A DNA stretch of 64,000 nucleotides. Source: Dyella japonica A8. GTDB taxonomy: Bacteria; Pseudomonadota; Gammaproteobacteria; Xanthomonadales; Rhodanobacteraceae. Below the pieces are notes generated by a model. The model did no database searches. It was not told the DNA's origin and was given only the letters and a program-made list of their open reading frames with translations. This document shows, piece after piece, positions 23,062 through 30,853 of the stretch. Positions within the stretch are counted from its first letter, which is position 1. Each line of letters opens with the position of its first letter. Made by a program: the position numbers and the translations under genes. The stretch is from assembly GCF_000725385.1 (NCBI RefSeq), contig NZ_CP008884.1:2666001-2730000 (forward strand). The letters are read 5' to 3'.

Positions 23062-23982
23062 ATGAGTTGCATCGATCCCAGTTGCCCCATTTGCCACCCC
23101 AAGGGAACAGGCTGGTCGCCCTACGATACCGAGTTGTATTACGCACAACTGCGGCTTGTGGGCAAGGGTGAAGGCAACGGCAACCCAGTGGCAAACGTGC
23201 CCTACCGGCTTTTGCTTGGCGATGGCACCTATGAGCGTGGCACGACAGATGCCCAAGGGTTGACGGCCGTCATATGTACTCAACAGCCGGTCGCCCTGTG
23301 GCGATTAATGCTGCCCGTGCCAGCCAGCGCGCCCCTTTGTTGCGACGCTCCGGATCGTGGATATGAAAAGATGGGTTTTGAAGTACCCAGCGGCAACGCG
23401 CCGTTTGCATTCACCGCCAAGACAACGACAACGCCAGCGATTACAACGGTAGAGGTTCCCAAGGGAGGCGAACGATCGCTGACACGCGGCGAAGAAGCGA
23501 TGGCGCGAACGGTATTCGGGGATAGCATCGACTATCGCAAAGTGAAAATTCGCCATGGAAGTTATTGGCTGCTTGGGCGCTTCCAGAGAGAAGACACGGC
23601 GGTAACGCCGGACGGCAATATTCACGCGCCGCACCCGATCTACCGAGACGACTATTCTGCCGGTACGGGTGCAGATCGCCGATTATTCATGCACGAAATG
23701 GTTCACGTTTGGCAGTTTCAACGCGACTATGCGGTGAAACTCAATGGTTTGCGCGTGTCAAGTCGGGGTCGAATCGCGTATCAGTATCAGCTGTCCCCAG
23801 AAAGTCGCCTTGCCGATTACAACATGGAGCAACAAGGCGACATCATGGCCGACTATTACATGATATGTATTGAGCGCAATCCGCAGGACGCCTTTAACCC
23901 GCGAATGTCAGCGGATTTGTTGTATCACGTCATGCAGCCGTTCGTTAACCCGATCAAACCTCTGCATCTGCCAACCAAGTGA
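23062..23982 (+). CDS. Putative T6SS effector, HExxH metallopeptidase-like
   Basis: 306 residues, no signal peptide. N-terminal part holds a transthyretin/carboxypeptidase-regulatory-like module (about 35-85; PVANVPYRLLLGDGTYERGT, TTDAQGL), a type seen as linker in T6SS cargo. The C-terminal part begins SLTRGEEAMARTVFGDSIDY, continues VTPDGNIHAPHPIY and has HEMVH at residues 211-215, a zinc-protease HExxH motif followed by WQFQRDY. The same signature occurs in VgrG-associated 'Vgr related' proteins. No PAAR is fused. The next gene encodes an exported candidate immunity protein. Catalysis and target are inferred, not proven; the third zinc ligand is uncertain. Confidence 0.65.
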   Translation: MSCIDPSCPICHPKGTGWSPYDTELYYAQLRLVGKGEGNGNPVANVPYRLLLGDGTYERGTTDAQGLTAVICTQQPVALWRLMLPVPASAPLCCDAPDRGYEKMGFEVPSGNAPFAFTAKTTTTPAITTVEVPKGGERSLTRGEEAMARTVFGDSIDYRKVKIRHGSYWLLGRFQREDTAVTPDGNIHAPHPIYRDDYSAGTGADRRLFMHEMVHVWQFQRDYAVKLNGLRVSSRGRIAYQYQLSPESRLADYNMEQQGDIMADYYMICIERNPQDAFNPRMSADLLYHVMQPFVNPIKPLHLPTK

Positions 23983-24618
23983 GCGGGTACGTATGAAGCG
24001 CTTTTTTTGGTTGTTCTTGCTGGCGAGCACGGCAACACAAGCTCAAACCGGTGACCTGGTGGTGTGGCCGCCCCCGTTGAAGTTGGAACAGCGGGGCGCT
24101 GACCTCTTGGCTTGCCTGCCTAGTGACGCCGAACCCATGCCGCTTGATGCTGCCGCCGTTTCGCAAATTAGCGGGACGTGGCCGCCCAAGGAATGGGCTA
24201 TCGTGAAGTCGCCAAAGGCGCAGCCGGTCACGTTGAAAGCTGGTGACTGTGTTCACTACAACCGACCGTTGAAGGGTTATAGGCAGATCGGAGGCGGTCA
24301 ACCGTTGCGGCCTGGTGAAACCTACGGATTTCTTTTGCAACGCGTGGGCGATACGGGAAACTCCATGACCGGGCGGTATGTTGGCGTCTTTTGTGTTGAG
24401 CAGCTGCCGGGTGGCGAGCGGAACTTTCTGCCCTATATTGAGCATGACGACGGCACGACCACTTACCCGCGTTGCGGCACGTATATCGGTAGCCCGCCTG
24501 CGGCCGATGGCATCAACCCGCCTGGACGTCCGTCCGCCGACCCTTCCGCAGAACACTGATCACATACGCAAAGCGGTGTCGTAGCACGAATCGCCTTGCG
24601 ATAGGACTGGTCCGATTG
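23921..24618 (+). repeat. Tandem duplication unit 1 (toxin tail plus immunity gene)
   Basis: Aligns with 24619-25325. The shared unit starts inside the last about 20 codons of the metallopeptidase gene and ends after the immunity gene. The final 138 bases of the two immunity genes (24422-24559 and 25129-25266) look almost identical, whereas the 5' halves differ, suggesting recent conversion of the 3' ends. Confidence 0.85.
23993..24559 (+). CDS. Exported candidate immunity protein A1
   Basis: 188 residues with a signal peptide (MKRFFWLFLLASTATQAQ), hence periplasmic. The mature protein begins TGDLVVWPPPLKLEQRGADL, has cysteines in LLACLP, GDCVHY, VFCVEQ and PRCGTY that could form disulfides, and ends in a Pro/Gly/Ser-rich tail. 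It starts 10 nt after the metallopeptidase gene. Small exported proteins directly after T6SS toxin genes are usually cognate immunity proteins; I infer that here. A second copy follows at 24691. Its family was not recognised with confidence. It could instead be a secreted accessory protein. Confidence 0.65.
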   Translation: MKRFFWLFLLASTATQAQTGDLVVWPPPLKLEQRGADLLACLPSDAEPMPLDAAAVSQISGTWPPKEWAIVKSPKAQPVTLKAGDCVHYNRPLKGYRQIGGGQPLRPGETYGFLLQRVGDTGNSMTGRYVGVFCVEQLPGGERNFLPYIEHDDGTTTYPRCGTYIGSPPAADGINPPGRPSADPSAEH

Positions 24619-24680
24619 TGTATCAAGTCATGCAGCCGTTCGTTAACCCACTCCATCCATGGCATCTTCCAACCAAGTCA
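24618..24680 (+). pseudogene. Remnant of metallopeptidase 3' end
   Basis: These bases repeat the last 20 or so codons of the upstream toxin gene (VYQVMQPFVNP...LPTK) in frame, but the stop TGA has become TCA and no upstream part of the gene remains. It marks the left end of duplication unit 2, directly before the second immunity gene. Confidence 0.75.
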
Positions 24681-25325
24681 GCGGAAACGTATGAAGCGCC
24701 TTTTTTTTGGGTTGTTCGTGTTGGCGAGCATGGGCTCACAGGCACAAACCGGCCAATATCATTTAGTGGTGTGGCCGCCCCCGTTGAAGTTGGAGCAGCG
24801 GGGCGCTGACCTCTTGGCTTGCCTGCCCAGTGATGCCAAACCCATGCCGCTTCGTGCTGCCGCCGTTTCACAAATAAATGGGGGTTGGCCACCCGAGGAA
24901 TGGGCCGTGGTACGTTCGCCAAAGGCGAGGCCGGTCACGTTGAAAGCCGGTGACTGTATTCAATACAACCAGCCCTTAAAGGGTTATGCCCAGGTTGGAG
25001 GCGGCCAGCCGCTGCAACCCGGGGAAACCTACGGGTTTCTTTTGCAACGCGTGGGCGATACGGGAAACTCTCCTACCGGGCGATTTATTGGCGTCTTTTG
25101 CGTTGAGCAGTTGCCGGGTGGCGAACGGAACTTTCTGCCCTATATTGAGCATGACGACGGCACGACCACTTACCCGCGTTGCGGCACGTATATCGGTAGC
25201 CCGCCTGCGGCCGATGGCATCAACCCGCCTGGACGTCCGTCCGCCGACCCTTCCGCAGAACACTGATCACATACGCAAAGCGGTGTCTTAGCACGAGCCG
25301 CGTTGCGATGGGACTCGTCCGATTG
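24619..25325 (+). repeat. Tandem duplication unit 2
   Basis: Second copy of the unit at 23921-24618; offset 698 bp at its left end and 707 bp at its right end because the second immunity gene is three codons longer. Confidence 0.85.
24691..25266 (+). CDS. Exported candidate immunity protein A2 (paralogue of A1)
   Basis: 191 residues with a signal peptide (MKRLFFGLFVLASMGSQAQ). Very similar to the protein encoded at 23993-24559, with changes concentrated in the first 110 residues (for example INGGWPPEEWAVVRSPKARP against ISGTWPPKEWAIVKSPKAQP) and an identical last 45 residues. It has no complete toxin gene of its own, only a 20-codon remnant before it, so it looks like an orphan immunity gene that could protect against a variant toxin. 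Confidence 0.65.
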   Translation: MKRLFFGLFVLASMGSQAQTGQYHLVVWPPPLKLEQRGADLLACLPSDAKPMPLRAAAVSQINGGWPPEEWAVVRSPKARPVTLKAGDCIQYNQPLKGYAQVGGGQPLQPGETYGFLLQRVGDTGNSPTGRFIGVFCVEQLPGGERNFLPYIEHDDGTTTYPRCGTYIGSPPAADGINPPGRPSADPSAEH

Positions 25326-25405
25326 CGCGCGCATGAAGTTATCGCCTAAAAGTGCCTAAGCGCGCTCAAAGCGCGCGCCTCTGTCTTCGACAGCAAAGGG
25401 TTGGC

Positions 25406-25996
25406 ATGAAGCGATATCACATCACCTTAGGCGCAAAAACCACCTGCGGCGGTGTCGTGCTCGACGGTGAAAGAAACCGCTTAACTGATGGGAAGCCCAT
25501 TGCCTGTGCAGGTGCGCACATTTATTGCCCGGTGTGCAAAACCACGGGAATCGGCGCCAACGTTTCACCGTTCCACCGAGAAGTAACGAACGGCAAGCAA
25601 GTCCTTTTAGATGGCGATCTATGCCTCTGCCAATGCAAGCCGTCGCCCAGGCTAATTGCCGCGCAAACAAGGTCGGGTCAATCATTTGATCCGGGCGATA
25701 CCGCGCCGTCATCGCCGCCACCAGTACCACCGCAGCCCGAGAGCGGCGCGGCCGAGCGGATGGCCCCTAGCCCACCTTCTGACCCCGTGGCGTGCTGGAT
25801 CAAGGTTCGCGATAGCACCACGGGACAGCCGTTGCGTAACCATCCCATTGTCGCGGAGGTTCTTGGCGACCGCGTGCGCGGCACCACGGATGCGGACGGT
25901 TACGCCGTCGTGCAAACCAAAGACCCGCTAGACGTGATTATCCATATCGTCTTTTCCGCCCCCCGGCGGGAACTCCACTTCACCAACCGCATGTGA
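25406..25996 (+). CDS. PAAR-like protein with C-terminal TTR-like extension
   Basis: 196 residues. The N-terminal about 85 residues form a PAAR-like domain (HITLGAKTTCGGVVLDGERN, GIGANVSPFHREV, LLDGDLCLCQC) with several Cys. A Pro/Ser-rich linker (about 95-120) follows, then a TTR/carboxypeptidase-regulatory-like module (SGQPLR-type: TTGQPLRNHPIVAEVL, RVRGTTDADGYAVV). PAAR proteins cap the VgrG spike and carry cargo. The amidase gene starts 4 nt after the stop, so the PAAR protein probably delivers that amidase. The RGTTDA-x-G motif is shared with the metallopeptidase toxin at 23062. Confidence 0.75.
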   Translation: MKRYHITLGAKTTCGGVVLDGERNRLTDGKPIACAGAHIYCPVCKTTGIGANVSPFHREVTNGKQVLLDGDLCLCQCKPSPRLIAAQTRSGQSFDPGDTAPSSPPPVPPQPESGAAERMAPSPPSDPVACWIKVRDSTTGQPLRNHPIVAEVLGDRVRGTTDADGYAVVQTKDPLDVIIHIVFSAPRRELHFTNRM

Positions 25997-26000
25997 TGCC

Positions 26001-26759
26001 ATGGCTGATTACACGATACGACACTGGACCGTTGCCACCACCAGCGTAGGCAGCAGCAAGGACGACGCGATAGAAATCCGCGTCAACAATCGCGGAGCGG
26101 TGCGGCAGGCCATCTTTGACCAGTTGCGCGCTAAGAACGTGCAGGTGCAAGAGCGTTCCGCGTGGCACGCCTTGGACATCGCCAAGGGCGCCGAGAAAGA
26201 TTGGAACTACGACGCTATCGCGATCCACCATGCGGGCAACAGTTTCAGTTGTTCGGCCGATGGTGCGGACCAGATGCGGAAAGTCGAGGCTATCGATGTA
26301 AGAAACTTTGGTCGGGTGAGCTATCACTATGCCATCGACTGCCAGGGCATCATCTATGAGGCGTTGGACATACGCTACAAAGGCAACCACATAGAACTCG
26401 GAAACTCCCGCGTGATCGGAATCGTTCTGCTGGCAGACCTAAGTTTGCCGGGCGAAGGCATGGAAGAAGGTCCGGGCATATGGAAGAAATACAAAGAGAA
26501 AGGTATGAAAGTCGCTGCGCGCGAGTTTCTAGGCATTGCGAAAGATGCCGTGGACGTTGTCTATGATGTTCCGAGTGAGGCGCAAATTGAATCCGCCTCG
26601 AAACTCTGCGCGACGCTGGCGGATTACTTCAATATCGTGAAGCTCGGTGGGCATCGTGAATTTGCTAAGACGCTTGGTGACAATCGCGCCTGCCCGGGGG
26701 GCTATGGTATGACGGTCGCATCCATGCTGCGCCGCGAACTAGGCGTTGCTGCGCCATGA
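26001..26759 (+). CDS. PGRP/amidase_2-type peptidoglycan amidase, putative T6SS effector
   Basis: 252 residues, no signal peptide. Amidase_2/PGRP features: zinc His at 76/77 in AIAIHHAGNS, VSYHYAIDCQGIIYEA, His218 in LGGHRE, and Cys231 in NRACPGGYG, giving the His-His-Cys zinc set of N-acetylmuramoyl-L-alanine amidases. Such enzymes cut the bond between muramic acid and the stem peptide. Lack of an export signal, the PAAR gene 4 nt upstream and an overlapping candidate immunity gene downstream (ATGA) fit a T6SS-delivered cell-wall toxin. Delivery is inferred from context. Confidence 0.75.
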   Translation: MADYTIRHWTVATTSVGSSKDDAIEIRVNNRGAVRQAIFDQLRAKNVQVQERSAWHALDIAKGAEKDWNYDAIAIHHAGNSFSCSADGADQMRKVEAIDVRNFGRVSYHYAIDCQGIIYEALDIRYKGNHIELGNSRVIGIVLLADLSLPGEGMEEGPGIWKKYKEKGMKVAAREFLGIAKDAVDVVYDVPSEAQIESASKLCATLADYFNIVKLGGHREFAKTLGDNRACPGGYGMTVASMLRRELGVAAP

Positions 26760-27166
26760 AGTTTCGATGGTCCTATGCGGCGCTGCTGGTGTGTGCGGCT
26801 GCCGTCGCGGTACCCGTGTGGCGCTATAACATCGGCGTGGAGCGCATCGTTTCCGATGACGAGGAAATGCCGGTGGTGTGGGAGTGGTTTGTAAAGCACC
26901 GCAAAACGTGGCAATACAAGTTCGTCAATCCCGCGCGGCCCGTTCTTGAAATCGAAGCGTATGAGACGCTTTCGGCGGGGGAACAAGTGAAGCTCAAAGA
27001 GTTTTGTAAGGTGCGTTACGGGGTTGAGGATGTAGACGCGTGTTATAGGGTGATGTGTGCCCCGTACCACGTTGAGATAAAACCAGGTGGCTGGATTCCT
27101 GACAACGTTTGCATCCGCAGATATAACGATGCTTCGCGCCATGAATTGGACGTTACTAAGCCATGA
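26756..27166 (+). CDS. Membrane-anchored candidate immunity protein B1
   Basis: 136 residues. An N-terminal hydrophobic segment (WSYAALLVCAAAVAVPVW) can act as signal anchor, placing the rest in the periplasm where a cell-wall amidase would act. Conserved VWEWFVKHRKTWQYKFVNPA and a Cys-containing C-terminus (LKEFCKVRYGV, ACYRVMCAP). The start overlaps the amidase stop (ATGA), so both are made together. Function as amidase immunity is inferred from position and topology; no known family recognised. Confidence 0.65.
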   Translation: MKFRWSYAALLVCAAAVAVPVWRYNIGVERIVSDDEEMPVVWEWFVKHRKTWQYKFVNPARPVLEIEAYETLSAGEQVKLKEFCKVRYGVEDVDACYRVMCAPYHVEIKPGGWIPDNVCIRRYNDASRHELDVTKP

Positions 27167-27555
27167 AGTTTCGCTGGCAGTACGCGGCACTAATAGTGTG
27201 CGTGGCAGTCGTCGTTGAACCCCTGTGGCGCTATAACATCGGCGTGGAGCGCGTCACTTCCGACATCGAAGAAAGTCCGGTGGGGTGGGAGTGGTTTGTG
27301 AAGCATCGGAAGACGTGGCAATACAAGTTCGTCAATCCCGCGAATCCTTCGGGGATTGAGGCAAAGATGATGAACGAGCTTACTCCTGACGAAACGGCGA
27401 GATTCAAAGACTTTTGTGAAGTCCGGTATGGTGTCAGTGACACGGAGCAGTGTTACCGGGCCATGTGTGCTGGCAGCGTGGGGGCTACGGATGGATGCTG
27501 GCAATGGAGTGCGCCGCCAGTGCGAGCCGCCGATAATGCGGCGCGGGACAGATAG
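27163..27555 (+). CDS. Membrane-anchored candidate immunity protein B2 (paralogue of B1)
   Basis: 130 residues, overlapping the previous gene by ATGA. The N-terminal anchor and first 60 residues nearly match B1 (KFRWQYAALIVCVAVVVEPL; GWEWFVKHRKTWQYKFVNPA), the FC-x-VRYGV / CYRAMC motif is kept, and the C-terminal 30 residues differ. A tandem immunity duplicate, diverging at its 3' end. Confidence 0.65.
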   Translation: MKFRWQYAALIVCVAVVVEPLWRYNIGVERVTSDIEESPVGWEWFVKHRKTWQYKFVNPANPSGIEAKMMNELTPDETARFKDFCEVRYGVSDTEQCYRAMCAGSVGATDGCWQWSAPPVRAADNAARDR

Positions 27556-27583
27556 GCTGCTCGCACGGCGCGGCGCCCTGAAA

Positions 27584-27712
27584 GGCGCCAATCGCGCTTG
27601 CGCGGGTGGCTATGGTTTGGTGGTTGCATCCATGCTGCGCCGAGAATTGGGGGGGCGCTGCGCCATGACGTTTCGATGACCCTATGCGGTGCTGCTGGTG
27701 TGTGCGGCAGCC
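27584..27712 (+). pseudogene. Remnant of amidase 3' end plus immunity 5' end
   Basis: The sequence repeats the amidase C-terminus (NRACAGGYGLVVASMLRREL) followed by the start of the immunity gene (ATG ACG TTT CGA) which stops after four codons (TGA); the homology continues in DNA for about 40 more bases (CTGCTGGTGTGTGCGGC) and ends abruptly at 27712 before a GGGGTCAGAGTGCAC motif. It is a decayed third copy of the toxin-tail/immunity junction present at 26690-26815. Confidence 0.75.
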
Positions 27713-27780
27713 AAAACTGGGGTCAGAGTGCACTTTTGACGGTTTAGATGCCTGCTGACAAGTTAGCCAATGGGCAAAGA

Positions 27781-27810
27781 AAAAGCCCGGCGATCTCTCG
27801 CCGGGCTTTT
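27781..27810 (-). terminator. tmRNA terminator
   Basis: AAAAGCCCGGCGA (27781-27793), 4-nt loop, TCGCCGGGCTTTT (27798-27810). Ends the minus-strand ssrA transcript 8 nt past its CCA; by symmetry it may also stop plus-strand reading from the island. Confidence 0.9.
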
Positions 27811-27816
27811 CTTTTG

Positions 27817-28170
<354 letters not shown>

Positions 28171-28276
28171 GGGGAAACTGAAGCTGGTCAGTCAGTATAT
28201 GTAGGCAGGTGGGCTTTCATCAAGGCGGCATGTCGCCGCTATTGTGGGCCAGGACCACCACCCATAGGGACCGACC

Positions 28277-28789
28277 ATGGTGCGGATACGTCAGGCAGGG
28301 CTGCATGATGCGGGTGTGTTGACGGATTTGCGTTGCGGGTTTCTGGAAGAGGAACTGCACCAGCAGCTGCCGGAGGGGTTTGCGGACGAGCTGCGCAGCT
28401 GGATCGAGGAGGCCATGCCCGAAGGGCGCCTGCTGGCCTGGCTGGCCGAGGTGGAGGGGCGGGTGGCCGGCTGCGTGATGGTGCATCCGTATACGCACAT
28501 GCCCTCCGCCTATTTCCGCCGCGGCGTGGGCTGGTACGTGCTCAACATGTACGTGCGCAAGCCGTATCGCCGGCAGGGCGTGGCCGCCGGGTTGCTGGCC
28601 GCGCTGGGGGCGGCGGCGCGGGAGCAGGAGGTGGATTCGCTCAACCTGCATTCCACGGCGGCCGGCCACACGCTGTATGAGCGCTTCGGCTTCGGCACGT
28701 CGGTGGACGCCATGAACATGACGTTGCATGAGGGTGTGGTTGGCCTGTCGGAAGGCGAGCCCGGCTCCTGGCGGCGGGTGGCGGGCTGA
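28277..28789 (+). CDS. GNAT family N-acetyltransferase
   Basis: 170 residues with the GNAT fold: N-terminal VRIRQAGLHDAGVLTDL, central GRVAGCVMVHP strand, acetyl-CoA loop VRKPYRRQGVAAGLLAAL (R/Q-x-x-G-x-A) and C-terminal HSTAAGHTLYERFGF. Substrate unknown. It is a single gene between ssrA and the palindromic repeat at 28836. Confidence 0.9.
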   Translation: MVRIRQAGLHDAGVLTDLRCGFLEEELHQQLPEGFADELRSWIEEAMPEGRLLAWLAEVEGRVAGCVMVHPYTHMPSAYFRRGVGWYVLNMYVRKPYRRQGVAAGLLAALGAAAREQEVDSLNLHSTAAGHTLYERFGFGTSVDAMNMTLHEGVVGLSEGEPGSWRRVAG

Positions 28790-28835
28790 GCGGGCTTAGG
28801 GTGACCAGAGAGACTCGGCCTGGCTCCGCACGCAC

Positions 28836-28976
28836 GTCACCCCGCGAAAGCGGAAACCGCTTCTTCAGCAGCCGAAGGGCTGGGCATCCAGCGCCTTTCG
28901 GCTCGTTGAAGGTCAAGGCACTGGATGACCAGCCCTTCGGCTGTTGAAAAGCGCCTCCCGCCTTCGCGGGGATGAC
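28836..28976. repeat. Palindromic intergenic repeat (family A)
   Basis: Outer arms GTCACCCCGCGAAAGCGG and CCGCCTTCGCGGGGATGAC, inner arms GCAGCCGAAGGGCTG / CAGCCCTTCGGCTG. Same family as the repeats at 31372, 34251, 41394, 53493 and 62377; REP-like, non-coding. Confidence 0.8.
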
Positions 28977-29024
28977 GATCAAGAGCACTGTTTTTGATGT
29001 GCTCGGTCGTTTTGTTGGCGGCGC

Positions 29025-29516
29025 TTAGGCGTGCTTGTTATGGGCGCGCATGGTGCGCTGCTTTTCGCGCTGCCAGTCGCGTTCCTTCTCGGTCTCGCGC
29101 TTGTCGTGCGCCTGCTTGCCCTTGGCCAGGCCAATTTCCACCTTCACCTTGTTGCCCTTCCAGTAGAGGGCCATGGGAATGAGGGTGTAGCCCTTGCGCT
29201 CGACGGCGCCGATGAGCGTGTCGATCTCTTCCCGGTGCAGCAGCACTTTGCGCGTGCGGCGGTCGTTGGCCACCACGTGGGTGGAGGCGCTGATGAGCGG
29301 CGGGATGGAGGTACCGACAAGGAAGATCTCGCCCTGGATCACCATGGCGTAGCTGTCGCCGAAGTTGATGCGGCCGGCGCGCAGCGACTTCACTTCCCAG
29401 CCTTGCAGTTCAAGCCCGGCTTCGAAGCGCTGGTCGATGTGGTACTCGTGGCGCGCGCGCTTGTTGAGCGCAATGGTGCCGCCTGTGTTCTTGTCTTTGT
29501 CCTTAGGCTTGGCCAT
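29025..29516 (-). CDS. smpB: SsrA-binding protein SmpB
   Basis: 163 residues. Family signature throughout: [76 protein letters not shown], with a basic C-terminal tail that enters the ribosomal A site/mRNA channel. SmpB binds tmRNA and brings it to stalled ribosomes. Divergent from ratA. Confidence 0.97.
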   Translation of the reverse strand: MAKPKDKDKNTGGTIALNKRARHEYHIDQRFEAGLELQGWEVKSLRAGRINFGDSYAMVIQGEIFLVGTSIPPLISASTHVVANDRRTRKVLLHREEIDTLIGAVERKGYTLIPMALYWKGNKVKVEIGLAKGKQAHDKRETEKERDWQREKQRTMRAHNKHA

Positions 29517-29599
29517 GTCCGTTAAACTTCGGGCTTATTGCCCTGATGACGGTCCCGTCCGTGGAGGGACCTGAAGATGATGCTCACGAAGAGGCTGAA

Positions 29600-30031
29600 G
29601 TGATCGAGATCCGCCGCAGCGCCCTGGTGCGATATTCGCCAGCCCAGATGTTCGATCTGGTCAATGACGTGGAAGCATACCCAAAGCGCTTCCCGTGGTG
29701 TGTTGCCGCCGAGGTGCTGGAGCGGGGTGAAGATGTGCTGGTGGCGAAGCTGGATCTCAAGTACGCCGGTTTCCGCCAGACCTTCACGACGCGTAATACC
29801 ACGGTGCCCCCCGGTCGTCTGCAGATGAGCCTGGTGGACGGCCCGTTCCGCAGCCTGGACGGCGTCTGGAACTTCATTGCGCTAGGCGACGCGGGTTGCA
29901 AGGTGGCGTTCGAGCTGGATTTCGATTACGCCGGCAAGCTGGTGGGTTCGGCCCTCAAGCTGGGTTTCCAGGGGCTGGCCACCCGCATGGTGGACGATTT
30001 CTGTCGCGAGGCGGAGCGCACTTATGGCTGA
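29600..30031 (+). CDS. ratA: Ribosome-associated toxin RatA / START-like coenzyme Q-binding protein
   Basis: 143 residues of the polyketide-cyclase/START fold (YSPAQMFDLVNDVEAYPKRF, SLVDGPFRSLDGVWNF, VGSALKLGFQGLATRMVDDF). In E. coli RatA interferes with 70S formation; related proteins bind coenzyme Q. A GTG start at 29600 with AGAGG upstream gives the family length; the ATG at 29546 would add 18 acidic residues without a ribosome site. It overlaps rnfH by 8 nt, the usual ratA-ratB pair. Confidence 0.9.
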   Translation: MIEIRRSALVRYSPAQMFDLVNDVEAYPKRFPWCVAAEVLERGEDVLVAKLDLKYAGFRQTFTTRNTTVPPGRLQMSLVDGPFRSLDGVWNFIALGDAGCKVAFELDFDYAGKLVGSALKLGFQGLATRMVDDFCREAERTYG

Positions 30032-30305
30032 GCGGATCACCGTGGAGGTGGTCTATGCCGAACCATCGCGCCGCTGGCTGCGTCAGGTGACGCTGGCTGC
30101 CGGCAGTACGGTGGCCGAAGCCATCGAGGCATCAGGGCTGGCCCAGGAGGTTCCCGGGCTGGTGGTGGATCCGGCGCGGCTGGGTATTTTTTCCCGCAAG
30201 GCGACGCTGGACCAGGTGGTGGGCGAGGGCGACCGGGTGGAAATCTACCGGCCGCTCACGCTCGATCCGAAGGAAGCACGCCGGCGCCGCGCCCACGAGG
30301 GCTGA
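30024..30305 (+). CDS. rnfH: RnfH/RatB family ubiquitin-like protein
   Basis: 93 residues of the UPF0125 family: ITVEVVYAEPSRRWLRQVTL, GSTVAEAIEASGL, LGIFSRKATLDQVVGEGDRV, EIYRPLTLDPKEARRRRA. Beta-grasp fold; partner of RatA in sequence context, biochemical role unclear. Translationally coupled to ratA. Confidence 0.92.
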   Translation: MAERITVEVVYAEPSRRWLRQVTLAAGSTVAEAIEASGLAQEVPGLVVDPARLGIFSRKATLDQVVGEGDRVEIYRPLTLDPKEARRRRAHEG

Positions 30306-30321
30306 CGCCGGCCAGATGGCC

Positions 30322-30777
30322 TCAGTGGCCGTCGTTGCCGCCGTTGTCGCCACCCTTGTCACCGCCGCCGGAGCCGCCGGTGTTCTTGTCACCCTTGGTT
30401 TCGTCGACCGGGTAGCTGGCGTGGTACTTCTTGGTGTCGTTGACCAGCTTCTGGGCGTCTTCGGCGAAGAAGTCACCCTCGGTGCGCACCAGCACATCGT
30501 TGTTGAAGGTGAGCTTGAGCGTGTGGATCTTGATGTCGCCCCCGCGATGCTGCTGCGTGGAGACGTAGTCCCACTGGTTCTGGTTGAACGGCGAGTTCAC
30601 CGAGGGCGAGCCCATGAGCACCAGCACCTGGCGCTTGGTCATGCCCGGCTGCAGCTGATCCACGGTCTTCTTGTCGAGCAGGTTGCCCTGCGACACGTCT
30701 GGGGTGTAGACGAGACGGCAGCTGGCCAGCGACAGAGCCAGCATGGCGAATCCCAGCGTGCGAATCAGCTTGTGCAT
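30322..30777 (-). CDS. bamE: Outer membrane assembly lipoprotein BamE (SmpA/OmlA)
   Basis: 151 residues. Lipoprotein signal with lipobox LASC at about 17-20, then the BamE core: GNLLDKKTVDQLQPGMTKRQ, VLMGSPSVNSPFNQNQWDY. Part of the BAM complex that inserts beta-barrel proteins. The C-terminal 25 residues are a Gly/Asp/Lys low-complexity tail (GGSGGGDKGGDNGGN), absent from E. coli BamE. Divergent from fur. Confidence 0.95.
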   Translation of the reverse strand: MHKLIRTLGFAMLALSLASCRLVYTPDVSQGNLLDKKTVDQLQPGMTKRQVLVLMGSPSVNSPFNQNQWDYVSTQQHRGGDIKIHTLKLTFNNDVLVRTEGDFFAEDAQKLVNDTKKYHASYPVDETKGDKNTGGSGGGDKGGDNGGNDGH

Positions 30778-30853
30778 GCGTGTTGCGTCCGGATCGTAAA
30801 GGTGTCGGATGATACACTAACGGCCTTGTGGCGCCGCGTGCGTGGAGTTTGTT

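Noticed and set aside
27416..27679. 87-codon frame after the second immunity gene
   Set aside because: It reads across B2 in another frame and into the amidase/immunity remnant; explained by the decayed duplication.
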